Assembly: GCA_030595255.1 (NCBI GenBank)
Contig: JAUVDP010000013.1
Coordinates: 1 to 32,775, forward strand
Direction of reading: 5' to 3'
Source of the DNA: Mycoplasmatota bacterium
GTDB taxonomy: Bacteria > Bacillota_I > Bacilli_A > Izemoplasmatales > Izemoplasmataceae
DNA length: 32,775 nucleotides
Shown: piece after piece, positions 31,516 to 32,775 of the stretch
Layout: the number at the start of each line of letters is the position of its first letter
Position numbering within the stretch: the first letter of the stretch is position 1
The notes under the pieces: model-generated
The model's input: only the letters and a program-made list of their open reading frames with translations
Databases searched by the model: none
Told to the model about the DNA's origin: nothing
Made by a program: the position numbers and the translations under genes

Positions 31516-32514
31516 ATGAAACTTTTGGAAAAGATAATTAGTCAAGCAAAACAAAATATTCAAACTATAGTACTACCTGAAGGTAAGGATCAAAGAATTA
31601 TTGATGCTGCTAGAGAACTTAAAAGTCAAAACGTCGCAAATGTTATAGTTTTAATTAATATTGCAGATATAAATGAAGAGACTAAAAAGTTACAAAATGA
31701 AGGTATAGAAGTTATTGTAGTTGAAAATTCAGATAAATTGAATACTTATAGTTCGATATTAGTTGATTTACGTAAAGCTAAAGGAATGACAAAAGAAGAA
31801 GCAGATAAACTTATTTTAAACACTGTATATTATGGTGTAATGATGGTTAAAAATAACGATGCTGATGGAATGGTTGCAGGAGCAATTACTTCAACAGGAG
31901 ACGTTCTTAGACCTGCACTTCAAATACTTAGAACGGCAAAAAATGTTAAAATTGTGTCGTCGTTTTTCCTTATGGATGTACCAAATTCAATTAGTGTTAA
32001 AAATAATGTATTTGCCTTTTCTGATTGTGGTCTAGTTGTTAATCCAAGCGTAGAGGAATTATCTGAAATTGCTATTCAAACAGCAAGATCATTTGACTAT
32101 TTAACTCAGAGTGAACCACGTATTGCAATGCTTTCTTATTCGACATTCGGAAGTGCAAGTGGTGAGGTAGTTAGTAAGGTAGTTAAAGCAACAAAAAATG
32201 TACAAGCACGCTATCCTAATTTAAAAATAGATGGTGAATTACAACTTGATGCTGCAATAGTACCTTCTGTTGCTAAACAAAAGGCACCTTTCAGTAATGT
32301 TGCAGGACAGGCTAATGTATTAATATTCCCTGATTTACAATCAGGTAATATTGGATATAAATTGGTTGAAAGGTTAGCTAATGCTGCTGCCTATGGTCCG
32401 ATTACACAAGGGCTTAGTAGACCTGTTAATGATCTATCACGAGGATGTTCTTATGAAGACATTATTGCTGTAGTAGCAATAACTGCTTTACAATCTCAAT
32501 CATATAGAAGTTAG
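31516..32514 (+). CDS. pta: Phosphate acetyltransferase (Pta type)
   Basis: A 332-residue phosphotransacetylase that turns acetyl-CoA and phosphate into acetyl-phosphate and CoA. QTIVLPEGKDQRI at the start, GMVAGAITSTGDVLRP, LSYSTFGSASG, ELQLDAAIVPSVAKQKAP and ANVLIFPDLQSGNIGYKL match the PTA_PTB family. Many BMCs use the unrelated PduL for this step; none is seen here. The N-terminus resembles ordinary Pta with no clear targeting helix. Placed last in the BMC operon, it would recycle CoA and yield acetyl-phosphate for ATP. No acetate kinase gene is in the window. Confidence 0.93.
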   Translation: MKLLEKIISQAKQNIQTIVLPEGKDQRIIDAARELKSQNVANVIVLINIADINEETKKLQNEGIEVIVVENSDKLNTYSSILVDLRKAKGMTKEEADKLILNTVYYGVMMVKNNDADGMVAGAITSTGDVLRPALQILRTAKNVKIVSSFFLMDVPNSISVKNNVFAFSDCGLVVNPSVEELSEIAIQTARSFDYLTQSEPRIAMLSYSTFGSASGEVVSKVVKATKNVQARYPNLKIDGELQLDAAIVPSVAKQKAPFSNVAGQANVLIFPDLQSGNIGYKLVERLANAAAYGPITQGLSRPVNDLSRGCSYEDIIAVVAITALQSQSYRS

Positions 32515-32540
32515 TAATTATCAGATGAATAATAGATGAT

Positions 32541-32602
32541 AATTCAACAAGAAAATTAATAGTAATTATTGTTAAAATAATTATTAGTTTTCTTGTTGAA
32601 TT
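32541..32602 (+). terminator. Long hairpin at the end of the BMC operon
   Basis: AATTCAACAAGAAAA (32541-32555) is the exact complement of TTTTCTTGTTGAATT (32588-32602), giving a 15-bp stem with further AT pairing inside. The T tract after it is poor, so it may also protect the 3' end of the mRNA. Confidence 0.65.
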
Positions 32603-32648
32603 ACTTTAATTTGTGCGTAATAAAACAGGTGAAATATCGAAGTCACTG

Positions 32649-32679
32649 AAAAAGTCTATGAGAGATCATAGGCTTTTTT
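32649..32679 (+). terminator. Rho-independent terminator
   Basis: GTCTATGA (32654-32661) pairs with TCATAGGC (32666-32673, one G-T pair), flanked by five A before and six T after, with a GAGA loop. This is the better terminator for the BMC operon. Confidence 0.8.
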
Positions 32680-32775
32680 ATATACTCATAAAAAGTTATG
32701 CACATTTGGGGATAACTTTCTTGTCTTACGGCCTTGTTATGCTGTTAATCACTGCTTAAGTGTAGTATAATAGTA

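Noticed and set aside
22155-32514. Propanediol or ethanolamine utilisation operon
   Set aside because: PduS, PduT, PduA and PduP-like proteins are present, but no diol dehydratase, ethanolamine lyase, alcohol dehydrogenase or B12 gene; DeoC, TIM and RpiB point to sugar phosphates.
1-32775. Mycoplasma-type code with TGA as Trp
   Set aside because: TGA closes several genes (rsmH, hepT, rpiB) at the expected C-terminus, and Trp is encoded by TGG throughout.

Overview
The window is AT-rich, uses TGA as a true stop (rsmH at 21855-21857, hepT at 18234-18236 and rpiB at 30904-30906 end on it), has strong AGGAGG-type ribosome sites and is densely packed. This fits a low-GC Bacillota or deep-branching Mycoplasmatota relative (Haloplasma/Izemoplasma/Acholeplasma-like, or an Erysipelotrichia/Clostridia-type bacterium) with the standard bacterial code, not a Mycoplasma using TGA for Trp. 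The exact lineage cannot be fixed from this window.

Left part (1-9000) is accessory. It opens with a decayed IS3-type transposase and the tail of a broken Fic gene, followed by a 37-base repeat that recurs at 17265 and 18246. Then come a DUF2804 / aldehyde dehydrogenase / MFS operon, a minus-strand radical SAM/SPASM + DUF1232 pair, a membrane-linked XRE regulator with two tiny membrane-protein genes, and a decayed second copy of the radical SAM gene.

Middle part (9000-21900) holds a two-ATPase ABC exporter, a TetR regulator, a run of membrane/lipid genes (CmpB-like membrane protein, HD phosphohydrolase, patatin, DegV, and an acyltransferase fused to a zinc ribbon), an MntA-HepT toxin-antitoxin module bracketed by the 37-base repeat, a GH114-like lipoprotein, a TetR + membrane protein pair with a perfect operator palindrome, and a second-type RsmH methyltransferase.

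Right part (22046-32602) is the main item: a single long operon for a bacterial microcompartment (BMC). Order: LacI regulator, triose-phosphate isomerase (TIM), a small unknown protein, CoA-acylating aldehyde dehydrogenase, PduS-like Fe-S flavoprotein, PduT-like BMC-T, four BMC-H, deoxyribose-5-phosphate aldolase (DeoC), BMC-P, RpiB, two more BMC-P, phosphotransacetylase (Pta). TIM, DeoC and the aldehyde dehydrogenase carry N-terminal amphipathic helices of the type that send cargo into BMCs. The inferred pathway is: deoxyribose 5-phosphate is split by DeoC into acetaldehyde and glyceraldehyde 3-phosphate; acetaldehyde goes to acetyl-CoA and acetyl-phosphate; TIM turns glyceraldehyde 3-phosphate into dihydroxyacetone phosphate; RpiB feeds in or isomerises a pentose phosphate. 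This matches the sugar-phosphate-utilising (SPU) class of BMCs named in published surveys. The encapsulated TIM, the Asp in place of the catalytic Cys of RpiB, and PduS/PduT without any B12 enzyme or alcohol dehydrogenase are the unusual points.
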